64,000 nt of DNA from Mycolicibacterium goodii (lineage in GTDB: Bacteria > Actinomycetota > Actinomycetes > Mycobacteriales > Mycobacteriaceae): positions 6,677,307 through 6,741,306 of the forward strand of contig NZ_CP092364.2 of the NCBI RefSeq assembly GCF_022370755.2, in the 5' to 3' direction. A model generated the notes under the pieces. The model was given only the letters and a program-made list of their open reading frames with translations, did no database searches and was not told the DNA's origin. Made by a program: the position numbers and the translations under genes. This document shows, in pieces, positions 1 to 8,431 of this stretch (positions are counted from its first letter, which is position 1; the number at the start of each line of letters is the position of its first letter).

Positions 1-2
1 TG

Positions 3-455
3 GTGTTGCTCGTCGGCATGACCGTCCTCCTCAAACGCACGGCCTACGGCAGGCACATCTACGCCGTCGGCGGCAACGCCGAGGCCGCGCGCCGCGCGGG
101 TATCTCGGTGGACCGCATCCGGGTGTCGGCGTTCATCGCATGCTCGTCGCTCGCGGCGTTGAGCGGCATCATCGCGGCGTCGTACGCGGGCAAGGTGTCG
201 GCGTCGTCGGGTGCGGGCAACACACTGCTCTACGCGGTGGGTGCGGCTGTGATCGGCGGTACCAGCCTGTTCGGCGGCAAGGGCCGCGCGCTCGACGCCG
301 TGATCGGCGGCGTGGTGGTCGCGACCATCGCCAACGGTCTCGGCCTGCTGAACCAGTCGTCGTACATCAACTTCCTGGTCACCGGCGGTGTGCTGCTGCT
401 GGCCGCGAGTGTGGACGCGATCTCGCGTCGCAGGAGGTCGACGACGGGCCTGTAG
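3..455 (+). CDS. Sugar ABC transporter permease, C-terminal part (5' end outside window)
   Basis: The frame is open from the window edge, so only the last ~150 residues are present and the true start lies upstream. The sequence is hydrophobic and carries the conserved permease stretch beginning YGRHIYAVGGNAEAARRAGI, followed by GAAVIGGTSLFGGKG. This is the hallmark of the BPD_transp_2 family (RbsC/XylH/AraH type), which forms the membrane channel of ribose/xylose importers. Several membrane helices are visible. The gene converges on aspB with 12 nt between stop codons, so it is not part of the steroid operon. The sugar transported cannot be told from this fragment. Confidence 0.88.
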   Translation: MLLVGMTVLLKRTAYGRHIYAVGGNAEAARRAGISVDRIRVSAFIACSSLAALSGIIAASYAGKVSASSGAGNTLLYAVGAAVIGGTSLFGGKGRALDAVIGGVVVATIANGLGLLNQSSYINFLVTGGVLLLAASVDAISRRRRSTTGL

Positions 456-467
456 TGGGCCGGGAGT

Positions 468-1628
468 TCATCCGAGCCAGGGCCCGATACGCCGCAGCGC
501 CTCCTCGATGTCGCGCGTCGGGCCCGCGAACGACAACCGGACATAGGAGTTGCCGCGCACCGTGTCGAAGTCGATACCCGGTGCGATGGCAACTCCGGTG
601 TCGTTCAACAACTTCTCGCAGAACTGCAGCGAGTCGTCGGTGTACCTGCTGACATCGGCGTACACGTAGAACGCGCCGTCGGTGGGCGCCAACTTGTCGA
701 TGCCGAGACCGCGCAGGCCGTTGAGGAGCAACTGCCGGTTCTCGGCGTAGTGCGCGAGCAGACCCTCGGCCTCCGCGAGCGATTCGGGTGTGAACGCGGC
801 CAGTGCCGCGTACTGTGCCAGGGCCGGCGGGCAGATCGTGAAATTGCCGGTCAGGCAGTCGACCGCGCGACGCAGTTTCTCCGGCACCAGCAACCAGCCC
901 AGCCGCCAGCCCGTCATCGCGAAATACTTCGAGAAGCTGTTGACCACCACGGCATTTCGCGATGTCTGCCATGCGCACGTGGTTTCCGGAGCGCCCTCGT
1001 ACACCAGGCCGTGGTAGATCTCGTCGCTCACCAGCCGTGCCCCCGACGCATCGCACCACCGCGCGATGGCCGCGAGTTCCTCGGGTGCGATCACGGTGCC
1101 CGTGGGGTTGGCGGGGCTCGCGACGATCACACCCTGCACCGGGGGATCGAGCGCCTCCAGCATCGCGACGGTCGGCTGGAACCGCGTCTCGGGTCCACAC
1201 GGGATCTCCACGACCTCGCAGCCCAGCGCCGACAGGATGTTGCGGTAACACGGGTAGCCGGGGCTCGCGATCGCGACGCGGTCACCGGCGTCGAAGCACG
1301 CCAGGAACGTCAGCAGGAATCCGCCGGACGAGCCCGTGGTCAGCACGACGTCATCGACACCGACGTCGATGTGGTGACGGGCCCGGTAGGTCTGCGCGAT
1401 CTGTTCGCGCAGCTCGGGGATGCCCAGCGCGACGGTATAGCCGAGCTGATTGCGCCCGAGCGCCGCCGCGGCTGCATCCCGCACCGCGGCCGGGGCTCCC
1501 GCGCCGGGCTGGCCTGCAGACAGATTGACCAGATCACCATGAGTTCGCTGGCGCTCGGCCGCCGCCAGCCACACGTCCATCACGTAGAACGGTGGAATCC
1601 CTGCCCGAAGTGCGACGCGGTCGTTCAT
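468..1628 (-). CDS. aspB: PLP-dependent aminotransferase, AspB type (Rv3565-like)
   Basis: This 386-residue class I/II aminotransferase has the fold-type I landmarks: ASPANPTGT, the aspartate motif VSDEIYHG, and the PLP-lysine motif NSFSKYFAMTGWRLGW. The ATG at 1628 was chosen because the family begins shortly before the AGIPPFYVMDV stretch; the longer open frame runs back into fadE33. It is the last gene of the minus-strand fadD3-fadE31-fadE32-fadE33 series, 41 nt after fadE33, matching the M. tuberculosis gene order. The family transfers amino groups between amino acids and 2-oxo acids. Its role in HIP degradation is not obvious, and the substrate is unknown. Confidence 0.92.
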   Translation of the reverse strand: MNDRVALRAGIPPFYVMDVWLAAAERQRTHGDLVNLSAGQPGAGAPAAVRDAAAAALGRNQLGYTVALGIPELREQIAQTYRARHHIDVGVDDVVLTTGSSGGFLLTFLACFDAGDRVAIASPGYPCYRNILSALGCEVVEIPCGPETRFQPTVAMLEALDPPVQGVIVASPANPTGTVIAPEELAAIARWCDASGARLVSDEIYHGLVYEGAPETTCAWQTSRNAVVVNSFSKYFAMTGWRLGWLLVPEKLRRAVDCLTGNFTICPPALAQYAALAAFTPESLAEAEGLLAHYAENRQLLLNGLRGLGIDKLAPTDGAFYVYADVSRYTDDSLQFCEKLLNDTGVAIAPGIDFDTVRGNSYVRLSFAGPTRDIEEALRRIGPWLG

Positions 1629-1669
1629 CTCACCCACGCTAGAGCACACCCGAGTGTGTGCCCGACCCC

Positions 1670-2605
1670 TCAGAACACCTCGGCTTCGAGCCGGCGCAGC
1701 TGCTCGCGCGGCGGACCGAGCAACTGGGCGCTGCCGTGCGCACGCTTGAAGTACAGCTGGATGTCGTGTTCCCACGTGATCGCGATGCCACCGTGGATCT
1801 GGATGGCCTCCGACGTCACCGCCGACAGCGCCTCGCTGGCGAAGTAGCGCGCCAGCGCGGCCGACGTCGGCGACGGGGACGCGATCGAATCGTGTACGAC
1901 GGCGCGCGCCGAGGCGACCTTGACGTACAGGTCGGCCATGCGGTGCTTGAGCGCCTGGAAACTGCCGATCGGCCTGCCGAACTGTACGCGATCCTTGCTG
2001 TAGGCCACCGTCAGGTCGAGGCACCGCGATGCCGCGCCGATCTGCTCGGCCGCCATCAGCAGAGCCGCGCTGTCCGCGATGCCCGGATCGTCGCCGAGCG
2101 GGGTGGTCGAACCCGGGATCACCGACGCGAGACGACGCGTCATGTCCATGGTGGGTTTGGGCTGCGCAGTGAAAGTGTCCCACCGCGTGACGGTTTCGCC
2201 GTCCACCGCGAGCATGACGTCGGCGATGTCGCCGTTGATCACGAACTCGGAATCGAACACCACGGTCCCGATCGTGGCGCCCTGCGCGAGCTCCTCAAGT
2301 GGTTCGGTGTGCCCGGCCGACAGCAGTGCGAGCTCGGCGAGTGTGGTGCCCAGAAGCGGCGTCGGCACCAGGGCCTTGCCCAGCTCCTCCAGAACCACTG
2401 CGGCGTCGGCGAATTCACCGCCTGCGCCGCCGAACTCCTCGGGGATCACCAGCGCCGCGGCGCCGACCTGCTCACACAACAGGCGCCACAGGTTCGGGTC
2501 ATAGCCGAGCTCAGATTCCATCGCCGTGCGCACCGCGTCCGGCGATGCGTGCTTGTCCACCAACGCGGCGACGGTCTCGCGTAGCAGTTCGCGTTCTTCA
2601 CTCAC
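1670..2605 (-). CDS. fadE33: Acyl-CoA dehydrogenase FadE33
   Basis: This protein of about 311 residues has the acyl-CoA dehydrogenase fold: an N-terminal helical domain with VIPEEFGGAGG, a weakly conserved middle domain, and a C-terminal helical domain with KDRVQFGRPIGSFQALKH and IQIHGGIAITWEHD. It is shorter than canonical enzymes (~380) and lacks the usual catalytic-Glu motif near the C terminus. That is typical of the non-catalytic half of actinobacterial alpha2beta2 steroid dehydrogenases. The GTG at 2605 overlaps the fadE32 stop as GTGA, which decides the start over the upstream ATG at 2653. It belongs to the KstR2-regulated HIP pathway, probably late beta-oxidation of the opened ring products. 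Confidence 0.93.
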   Translation of the reverse strand: MSEERELLRETVAALVDKHASPDAVRTAMESELGYDPNLWRLLCEQVGAAALVIPEEFGGAGGEFADAAVVLEELGKALVPTPLLGTTLAELALLSAGHTEPLEELAQGATIGTVVFDSEFVINGDIADVMLAVDGETVTRWDTFTAQPKPTMDMTRRLASVIPGSTTPLGDDPGIADSAALLMAAEQIGAASRCLDLTVAYSKDRVQFGRPIGSFQALKHRMADLYVKVASARAVVHDSIASPSPTSAALARYFASEALSAVTSEAIQIHGGIAITWEHDIQLYFKRAHGSAQLLGPPREQLRRLEAEVF

Positions 2606-3558
2606 GACAGGCCCTCCAGTACTCTGCGGCGATGTAGCGCCGGATCCCCCCAAGCCGGGCGCAGAGCCTGCACCCGCAGCAACAACAACGACAGGTCGTG
2701 CTCCTGCGTGAACCCGATCGCGCCGTGGGTCTGCAGGGCCGACCTGGCGGCCAGAAGCGCCGCGTCGGCGGCAGCCACCTTGGCTGCGCTCACGTCGCGA
2801 GCGGTATCGGGTGAGCCATCGGCGAGCGACAGTGCCGCGCCGTACACCAGCGGGCGGGCCAGTTCGATGGCGATGTGGACGTCGGCCAGCTTGTGCTTGA
2901 TGGCCTGGTAGGACCCGATGACGCGGCCGAACTGCGTGCGCTGCTTGGCATATTCGACGGACTGGTCGAGCATCGCCTGGCCGGCGCCCACCAATTGGGC
3001 CGCCGTGGCCAGCACGCCGAACTCGTAGGCCGCGGCGGTGTCGGCTGGTCGAGCATCTCCGCCGGCCTCGACGTCGAAGAGTCTGCGGGTCGGGTCGACG
3101 GATTCGTGGCGCTTGCCCGCGGCGCCGTCGTACACCTGGCCGTCGTGTGCCACCAGGATCAGGCCCGCGGTGTCGGCGTCGACAGCGCGGGGGACCTGTG
3201 GCGGCAGCGCGACGGTGGCGATCAGCTCACCTGAGGCGAGCGCACCGCAGCGTTCGTCGTCGGCGAGCAGGATCGGCGCGACGGCGATCGATTCGGTGAC
3301 CGGTCCGGGCACACCCCAGTAGCCGAGCCGCTCCAACGCCACCACGAGATCCGCGGGATGCGCCTCGATGCCGTCGAACTTCTCGGCGACCAGCAGCGCG
3401 GTCACCCCGAGATCGGTCAACTGTGCCCAGACCTTGCGGCCCGGGGCGGTGTCGCCCTCACCCCATGCGCGGATCGCGGCGGGCACATCGGCGGCGCCGA
3501 GCGCCGCGTCGATGCTCGCGGCGAAATCGCGCTGCTGTTGGTCGGTTTCGAAGTTCAT
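2602..3558 (-). CDS. fadE32: Acyl-CoA dehydrogenase FadE32
   Basis: This 318-residue member of the acyl-CoA dehydrogenase family shows KQRTQFGRVIGSYQAIKHKL and LQTHGAIGFTQEHDLSLLL in the C-terminal helical domain. Like FadE33 it is short, and it is likely a heteromeric partner of FadE31. The ATG overlaps the FadE31 stop (ATGA), and its own stop overlaps the FadE33 GTG, so the three subunits are translationally coupled. Established work on M. tuberculosis places FadE31/32/33 in degradation of the last steroid rings. The pairing here is inferred from order and length. Confidence 0.93.
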   Translation of the reverse strand: MNFETDQQQRDFAASIDAALGAADVPAAIRAWGEGDTAPGRKVWAQLTDLGVTALLVAEKFDGIEAHPADLVVALERLGYWGVPGPVTESIAVAPILLADDERCGALASGELIATVALPPQVPRAVDADTAGLILVAHDGQVYDGAAGKRHESVDPTRRLFDVEAGGDARPADTAAAYEFGVLATAAQLVGAGQAMLDQSVEYAKQRTQFGRVIGSYQAIKHKLADVHIAIELARPLVYGAALSLADGSPDTARDVSAAKVAAADAALLAARSALQTHGAIGFTQEHDLSLLLLRVQALRPAWGDPALHRRRVLEGLS

Positions 3559-4724
3559 TTGCTCTTTCCCGCAGATTCGCGCGGCAGGCCAAGCAGCCGT
3601 TCGGCGATGATGTTGCGTTGAATCTCGTTGGTGCCCGCGTAGATCGGGCCGCCCAGCGCGAACAGCAGGCCCTCGGTCCAGGAGTAATTTTCCTCCTCGC
3701 GTCCGGGGGAGTCGACGAGCTCACCGTCGGCACCGGCCAGATCCAGCGCGGTCTGGTGCAGCGCCACGTCGAGATCCGACCAGAACACCTTGGTCACCGA
3801 CGATTCGGCGCCCAGCTCACCGCCGTTGGCCAGGCGCGTGACCGTGCCGAACGTGTGCAGCCGGTAGGCCTGCGCCTTGATCCACGCGTCGGCGACGCGG
3901 TCGGTGAACGCCGGATCGGGGTTCTCCTTCCACCGCGACACGAGGCGTTCGGCCGGGGCGAGGAAGCGTGCCGGGCTGCGCAGGGACATGCCGCGCTCGT
4001 TGCTCGACGTGCTCATCGCGGCGCGCCAGCCGTCGTGCACCCCGCCGATCACGTCGTTGTCCGGCACGAACACGTCGTCGAAGAAGATCTCGCCGAAGCC
4101 AGTGTCACCGCCGAGCTGCGCGATCGGGCGCACGGTGACGCCCTTGGCCTTGAGGTCGAACATGAAGTAGGTCAGGCCCTTGTGGCGCTGCGCCTCGGGA
4201 TCGGACCGGAACAGCCCGAAACCACGCTCGCCGAACACCGCCCGCGAGCTCCAGATCTTCTGCCCGTTGAGCAGCCAGCCGCCATCGGTCTTGGTCGCCG
4301 TCGACCGCAACGACGCCAGATCGCTGCCCGATTCGGGCTCCGACCAGGCCTGGGCCCAGATCTCCTCACCGCTGGCCATTTTCGGCAGGACGCGGTCGAG
4401 CTGCTCCTCGGTGCCGTGGGCGAACAATGTCGGCGCCAGCATCGAGGTGCCGTTGGCGCTGGCCCGCCCCGGCGCACCGGCCCGGAAGTACTCCTCCTCG
4501 AACACCACCCACTGCAGCAGCGTCGCGTCGCGCCCACCGTACTTCTTCGGCCAGGCGATCACCGACAGTCCCGCGTCGAACAGCACCTTGTCCCAACGGC
4601 GGTGCTGCTCGAAGCCTTCCTTGGTGTCGTACGACTTCGTCGGGAACTTCTCCCGGTTGGCGGCGAGGAATTCACGGACCTCGGCCCGAAAGGCCTCGGT
4701 CTCCTCGTCGAATTTCAGGTCCAT
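3555..4724 (-). CDS. fadE31: Acyl-CoA dehydrogenase FadE31
   Basis: This 389-residue protein is a full-length acyl-CoA dehydrogenase. It has WPKKYGGRDATLLQWVVFEEEY, the FAD/substrate loop QAWSEPESGSDLASLRSTA, and the C-terminal YAGTNEIQRNIIAERLLGLP, which supplies conserved FAD-binding residues. It is therefore the likely catalytic partner of the shorter FadE32/FadE33. The ATG at 4724 overlaps the fadD3 stop as ATGA; a GTG one codon upstream is the only close alternative. It is the second gene of the fadD3 operon and acts in beta-oxidation of the HIP-derived CoA thioesters. Confidence 0.95.
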   Translation of the reverse strand: MDLKFDEETEAFRAEVREFLAANREKFPTKSYDTKEGFEQHRRWDKVLFDAGLSVIAWPKKYGGRDATLLQWVVFEEEYFRAGAPGRASANGTSMLAPTLFAHGTEEQLDRVLPKMASGEEIWAQAWSEPESGSDLASLRSTATKTDGGWLLNGQKIWSSRAVFGERGFGLFRSDPEAQRHKGLTYFMFDLKAKGVTVRPIAQLGGDTGFGEIFFDDVFVPDNDVIGGVHDGWRAAMSTSSNERGMSLRSPARFLAPAERLVSRWKENPDPAFTDRVADAWIKAQAYRLHTFGTVTRLANGGELGAESSVTKVFWSDLDVALHQTALDLAGADGELVDSPGREEENYSWTEGLLFALGGPIYAGTNEIQRNIIAERLLGLPRESAGKSK

Positions 4725-6277
4725 CACACCTTCTCCCGTAGGGCCGGCTTGACCACTTTTCCACCCGGATTGCGTGGCAGCGCGTCCAGGAACTCGACCG
4801 ATCGCGGCACCTTGAAATTCGCCAGATGCTCACGGGCATAGGCGATCACGGTGGCCTCGTCCAACTGTGCGCCGGGCTTGGTGACCACGAAGGCCTTGCC
4901 CACCTCGCCGAGCCGTTCGTCGGGCACACCGATCACCGCGGATTCGGCAACGCCGTCCAGCCGCGCGAGCACCTGCTCGATCTCGGCGGGGTACACGTTG
5001 AAGCCGCCGCAGATGTACATGTCCTTGAGCCGGTCGGTGATCGTGAGGTTGCCCGCCGCGTCGAGTTTCCCGATGTCGCCGGTGTGCAGCCACCCCTCGG
5101 CGTCGACCGCCGCCGCCGTGGCCTCCTCGTCGTCGAGGTATCCGAGCATCACGTTGGGTCCGCGCAGCAGCACCTCACCCGAGTCAGCGAGGCGCAGTTC
5201 GAAATCGGCGATGGGCCTGCCGCACGTGGTGGCGACGGTGACGGCGTCGTCGTCCGCACGGCACATCGTGCCGAATCCGGCGGCTTCGGTCAGCCCGTAC
5301 GCGGTGAGCACGATGTCGATGTCCAGTTCGGACTGCATGCGCTCGATCAGCACCACCGGAACCACGGCGGCGCCGGTCACGGCGAACCGCAGCGAAGTCA
5401 GGTCGTAGTCGCCGCGGCGCGGGTGGTCGAGCAGCGTCTGGTAGATGGTCGGCGGTCCGGGCAGCACCGTGATGGCGTGCTCGGCAACGGCTTTCATCGT
5501 CTGCTCGGGATCGAACGTCAGCATGGGGTACAGCGTGGCGCCGGTTTGCAAACACGCGAGGATCCCGGCCTTGTAGCCGAAGTTGTGGAAGAACGGGTTG
5601 ATGCACAGGTAGCGGTCGGTGCTGGTGACCTGACCGCACTCGGCCCATGCCGCCGAACCGTCGAGGGACTGCCGGTGCGCGCAGCGCACACCCTTGCTGC
5701 GGCCCGTGGTGCCGGACGTGAACAGGATGTCGGAGACGTCGTCGGGGGACACCGCCGCTGCGCGGGCGTCGACCTCGGCCAGGGCCGCGTCGTCCGCTCG
5801 CGCCACGAATTCGTCCCAGGTGCCGTCGTTCTCGTCGATCGGCACGCGCACGATGTGCCGCAGCGCGGGCAGTGCGGCGCGGTCAAGGTCGGCGGTCTTG
5901 TCGGCGCCGAGGAACTTCCCCGACGCGATGAGCAGGGGTGCGCCCGTGCGGGCCAGGATGTCGGTCGCCTCGCTCGCGGTGTAGCGCGTGTTGAGCGGGA
6001 CGACGACGCCACCGGCGTAGTGGGTGGCCAGGCTCGCCACCACCCAGTGCCAGGTGTTGGGTGACCAGATCGCGATGCGATCGCCTGGTTGGACGCCGAG
6101 GGTGATCATCGCCGCAGCCGCGCGGCGGACCTCGTCGCGCAACTGTGGGTAGGTCAGTCGGCGATCGGGGCTGACCACCGCGTCGTGGTCGGGGAACTGC
6201 GCAGCGATCCGGTCCAGCACCGCTGGAACGGTTCTGACCCCCCGGTCGCTGCGCGCGTGACCAACGGCGCTCGTCAT
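4724..6277 (-). CDS. fadD3: Acyl-CoA synthetase FadD3 (HIP-CoA ligase)
   Basis: This 517-residue ANL-superfamily ligase has the AMP/ATP loop LFTSGTTGRSKGV, the motif AYGLTEAAGFG, and the C-terminal catalytic lysine loop NPGGKVVKPALRE. FadD3 in M. tuberculosis adds CoA to 3aalpha-H-4alpha(3'-propanoate)-7abeta-methylhexahydro-1,5-indanedione (HIP), the first step of C/D-ring degradation; HIP-CoA is the effector of KstR2. The start has a GAGGAG Shine-Dalgarno sequence 5 nt upstream. It heads the minus-strand operon and is divergent from fadE30 across 47 bp containing a KstR2 box, so both directions should be repressed together. Confidence 0.96.
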   Translation of the reverse strand: MTSAVGHARSDRGVRTVPAVLDRIAAQFPDHDAVVSPDRRLTYPQLRDEVRRAAAAMITLGVQPGDRIAIWSPNTWHWVVASLATHYAGGVVVPLNTRYTASEATDILARTGAPLLIASGKFLGADKTADLDRAALPALRHIVRVPIDENDGTWDEFVARADDAALAEVDARAAAVSPDDVSDILFTSGTTGRSKGVRCAHRQSLDGSAAWAECGQVTSTDRYLCINPFFHNFGYKAGILACLQTGATLYPMLTFDPEQTMKAVAEHAITVLPGPPTIYQTLLDHPRRGDYDLTSLRFAVTGAAVVPVVLIERMQSELDIDIVLTAYGLTEAAGFGTMCRADDDAVTVATTCGRPIADFELRLADSGEVLLRGPNVMLGYLDDEEATAAAVDAEGWLHTGDIGKLDAAGNLTITDRLKDMYICGGFNVYPAEIEQVLARLDGVAESAVIGVPDERLGEVGKAFVVTKPGAQLDEATVIAYAREHLANFKVPRSVEFLDALPRNPGGKVVKPALREKV

Positions 6278-6294
6278 CAGTGCTCCTCTAACAA

Positions 6295-6308
6295 AGCAAG
6301 TGCTTGGT
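6295..6308. promoter_or_regulatory. KstR2 operator between fadD3 and fadE30
   Basis: The palindrome agcaagtgcttggt fits the known KstR2 consensus AnCAAGnnCTTGnT. It lies in the 47-bp gap between the divergent fadD3 and fadE30 starts, so one site can control both operons. Confidence 0.92.
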
Positions 6309-6312
6309 AGGT

Positions 6313-6318
6313 TAGCCT
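6313..6318 (+). promoter_or_regulatory. fadE30: Putative -10 element, leaderless fadE30 promoter
   Basis: TAGCCT resembles the mycobacterial -10 hexamer (TANNNT). It ends exactly 6 nt before the fadE30 GTG and starts 4 nt after the KstR2 box. Transcription would start at or next to the start codon, giving a leaderless mRNA. No Shine-Dalgarno sequence is needed, and the operator would occlude the promoter. Confidence 0.6.
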
Positions 6319-6324
6319 ACAAGG

Positions 6325-7476
6325 GTGATAGAGGTCCAGGAATTCCGGGCCGAGGTCCGGCAGTGGCTCGCAGACAATCTCGTCGGTGAATTCGCAGCGC
6401 TCAAAGGACTCGGCGGCCCCGGGCGTGAGCACGAGGCGTTCGAGGAACGTCGTGCGTGGAATCAGCACCTGGCCGAGGCAGGACTGACCTGCCTCGGCTG
6501 GCCCGTCGAGCACGGGGGCCGGGGGCTTTCGGTCGCGCACCGCGTCGCGTTCTATGAGGAGTACGCGCGCGCCGATGCGCCCGACAAGGTCAACCACTTC
6601 GGCGAGGAACTGCTCGGGCCCACGCTGATCGAGTACGGCACCGGCGAGCAGCAGAAGCGCTTCCTTCCGAACATCCTCAACGTCACCGAGTTGTGGTGCC
6701 AGGGGTACTCCGAGCCCAACGCGGGCAGCGACCTGGCGAATGTGTCGACCACGGCTGAACTCGTCGGCGACGAATGGGTGATCAACGGGCAGAAGGTGTG
6801 GACGTCGCTCGCGCACTGGGCGCAGTGGTGCTTCGTGGTGGCCCGCACCGAGAAGGGCTCCAAGCGCCACGCGGGCCTGTCCTATCTGCTGGTGCCGCTC
6901 GATCAGCCCGGCGTCGAGATCCGGCCCATCAACCAGCTCACCGGGGACTCCGAGTTCAACGAGGTGTTCTTCGACAACGCCCGCACCGAGGCCGGCCTCG
7001 TGGTCGGTCAGCCCGGCGACGGCTGGCGCGTGGCGATGGGCACGCTGACCTTCGAACGCGGAGTCTCCACGCTCGGGCAGCAGATCCGTTACGCCCGCGA
7101 GCATTCCAACCTGGTCGAGCTGGCCAAGCGCACCGGCGCGGTCGACGACCCGCTGATCCGCGAGCGGCTGGTCCGGTCCTGGACCGGCCTGCAGGCCATG
7201 CGGTCGTACGCGCTGGCGACGATGGACGTAGAACAGCCGGGCCAAGATAACGTGTCGAAGCTGTTGTGGGCCAACTGGCATCGCGAACTCGGCGAGATCG
7301 CCATGGACGTACAGGGGATGGCCGGGCTCACGCTCGAGAACGGCGAGTTCGACGAGTGGCAGCGGCTCTACCTGTTCTCCCGCGCGGACACCATCTACGG
7401 CGGGTCCAACGAGATCCAGCGCAACATCATCGCCGAGCGCGTGCTCGGCCTACCCCGAGAGGTCAAAGGGTCATGA
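6325..7476 (+). CDS. fadE30: Acyl-CoA dehydrogenase FadE30
   Basis: This 383-residue full-length acyl-CoA dehydrogenase carries WPVEHGGRGLSV, QGYSEPNAGSDLANVSTTA and the C-terminal YGGSNEIQRNIIAERVLGLP. In M. tuberculosis FadE30 acts early on the propionyl side chain of HIP-CoA. The GTG start lies 6 nt behind a -10-like hexamer, which suggests leaderless expression. The stop overlaps the ipdF ATG (ATGA). It is the first gene of the plus-strand operon fadE30-ipdF, followed by kstR2-fadA6, which has its own promoter. Confidence 0.95.
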   Translation: MIEVQEFRAEVRQWLADNLVGEFAALKGLGGPGREHEAFEERRAWNQHLAEAGLTCLGWPVEHGGRGLSVAHRVAFYEEYARADAPDKVNHFGEELLGPTLIEYGTGEQQKRFLPNILNVTELWCQGYSEPNAGSDLANVSTTAELVGDEWVINGQKVWTSLAHWAQWCFVVARTEKGSKRHAGLSYLLVPLDQPGVEIRPINQLTGDSEFNEVFFDNARTEAGLVVGQPGDGWRVAMGTLTFERGVSTLGQQIRYAREHSNLVELAKRTGAVDDPLIRERLVRSWTGLQAMRSYALATMDVEQPGQDNVSKLLWANWHRELGEIAMDVQGMAGLTLENGEFDEWQRLYLFSRADTIYGGSNEIQRNIIAERVLGLPREVKGS

Positions 7477-8261
7477 ACCTGTCCGAGCCCCCGAAAGAGA
7501 TTGACGGGCACGGCCTTTTGAAGGGCAAAGTGGTCCTGGTGACCGCCGCCGCCGGTACCGGCATCGGCTCGACCACCGCGCGGCGCGCCCTGCTCGAGGG
7601 TGCGGACGTGGTGATCTCCGACTACCACGAGCGTCGCCTGGGGGAGACCCGCGATCAGCTGGCCGATCTGGGCTTGGGTCGCGTCGAATCAGTCGTGTGC
7701 GACGTGACCTCCACCGAGGCCGTCGACGCGCTGATCACCCAGACCGTCGAGAAGGCCGGCCGGCTGGACGTGCTGGTCAACAATGCCGGCCTCGGCGGGC
7801 AGACCCCCGTCATCGACATGACCGATGAGGAGTGGGACCGCGTCCTCAACGTCACGCTCACCTCGGTCATGCGCGCCACGCGGGCCGCGCTGCGGTACTT
7901 CCGTGGCGTCGAGCACGGCGGCGTCATCGTCAACAACGCGAGCGTTCTGGGTTGGCGCGCACAGCATTCGCAGTCGCACTATGCGGCCGCCAAGGCCGGC
8001 GTGATGGCGCTGACGCGTTGCAGCGCGATCGAGGCCGTGGAGTACGGCGTGCGCATCAACGCCGTGTCCCCGAGCATCGCGCGGCACAAGTTCCTGGAGA
8101 AGACGTCGTCGGCCGAACTGCTGGACCGTCTGGCCGGTGACGAGGCGTTCGGCCGTGCCGCCGAACCGTGGGAGGTCGCCGCGACCATCGCGTTCCTCGC
8201 CAGTGACTACTCGAGCTACCTCACCGGCGAAGTCATCTCGGTGTCCAGCCAGCGGGCCTGA
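7473..8261 (+). CDS. ipdF: Short-chain dehydrogenase IpdF (Rv3559c-like)
   Basis: This 262-residue classical SDR has a variant nucleotide motif TAAAGTGIGSTTA near residue 25, the NNAGLGG motif, the catalytic Ser in NNASVLG and the YAAAK dyad (SHYAAAKAGV). Its length equals that of Rv3559c, which is assigned to oxidation of the 5-hydroxy group of HIP-CoA derivatives. The ATG overlaps the fadE30 stop by ATGA, so the two are co-translated. A long hairpin follows the stop codon and separates it from kstR2. Confidence 0.92.
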   Translation: MNLSEPPKEIDGHGLLKGKVVLVTAAAGTGIGSTTARRALLEGADVVISDYHERRLGETRDQLADLGLGRVESVVCDVTSTEAVDALITQTVEKAGRLDVLVNNAGLGGQTPVIDMTDEEWDRVLNVTLTSVMRATRAALRYFRGVEHGGVIVNNASVLGWRAQHSQSHYAAAKAGVMALTRCSAIEAVEYGVRINAVSPSIARHKFLEKTSSAELLDRLAGDEAFGRAAEPWEVAATIAFLASDYSSYLTGEVISVSSQRA

Positions 8262-8299
8262 TCCTCGAGCCTCGCCTGGCGCGTGGTATCAGTCGCTGA

Positions 8300-8365
8300 C
8301 GCGCCGAGATTGCACTGAGGGACAATTGAGCGCGATTTTTTGTCCCTGGTTGCAATCTCGGCGCG
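8300..8365. terminator. Long imperfect inverted repeat between ipdF and kstR2
   Basis: The 25-nt arms 8300-8324 and 8341-8365 pair except for three mismatches in the middle (left core gagattgcactgaggg, right core ccctggttgcaatctc), with a 16-nt loop. RNA from either strand would form a strong stem. It sits 38 nt after the ipdF stop and ends 38 nt before the kstR2 operator. A terminator or RNA-processing role is likely; there is a T-run in the loop but none after the stem on the plus strand. Confidence 0.7.
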
Positions 8366-8402
8366 CGGCGCGATGGGCGAGGCAGCGCGCCCGACGTGAC
8401 CT

Positions 8403-8416
8403 AGCAAGTGCTTGGT
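8403..8416. promoter_or_regulatory. KstR2 operator upstream of kstR2 (autoregulation)
   Basis: agcaagtgcttggt is identical over 14 bp to the box before fadE30. It lies 15 nt before the kstR2 start codon, so KstR2 would repress its own gene and fadA6. Confidence 0.92.
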
Positions 8417-8419
8417 TGG

Positions 8420-8425
8420 TATGCT
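8420..8425 (+). promoter_or_regulatory. kstR2: Putative -10 element, leaderless kstR2 promoter
   Basis: TATGCT lies 3 nt after the KstR2 box and exactly 6 nt before the ATG at 8432. The geometry repeats that of fadE30 and of the SDR gene at 16199. Confidence 0.65.
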
Positions 8426-8431
8426 GGGTCA

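Noticed and set aside
379..2183. Long minus-strand frames upstream of and overlapping aspB (to 2183) and another at 379-1251
   Set aside because: They run across fadE33 and aspB in other frames; the aminotransferase family start is at 1628 and the extra residues are Arg-rich shadow sequence.
3423..4841. 472-codon plus-strand frame opposite fadE31
   Set aside because: Antisense to a clear acyl-CoA dehydrogenase; composition (Arg/His/Gly rich) is typical of a high-GC shadow frame.
4826..6064. 412-codon plus-strand frame opposite fadD3
   Set aside because: Antisense shadow of a strongly conserved acyl-CoA synthetase.
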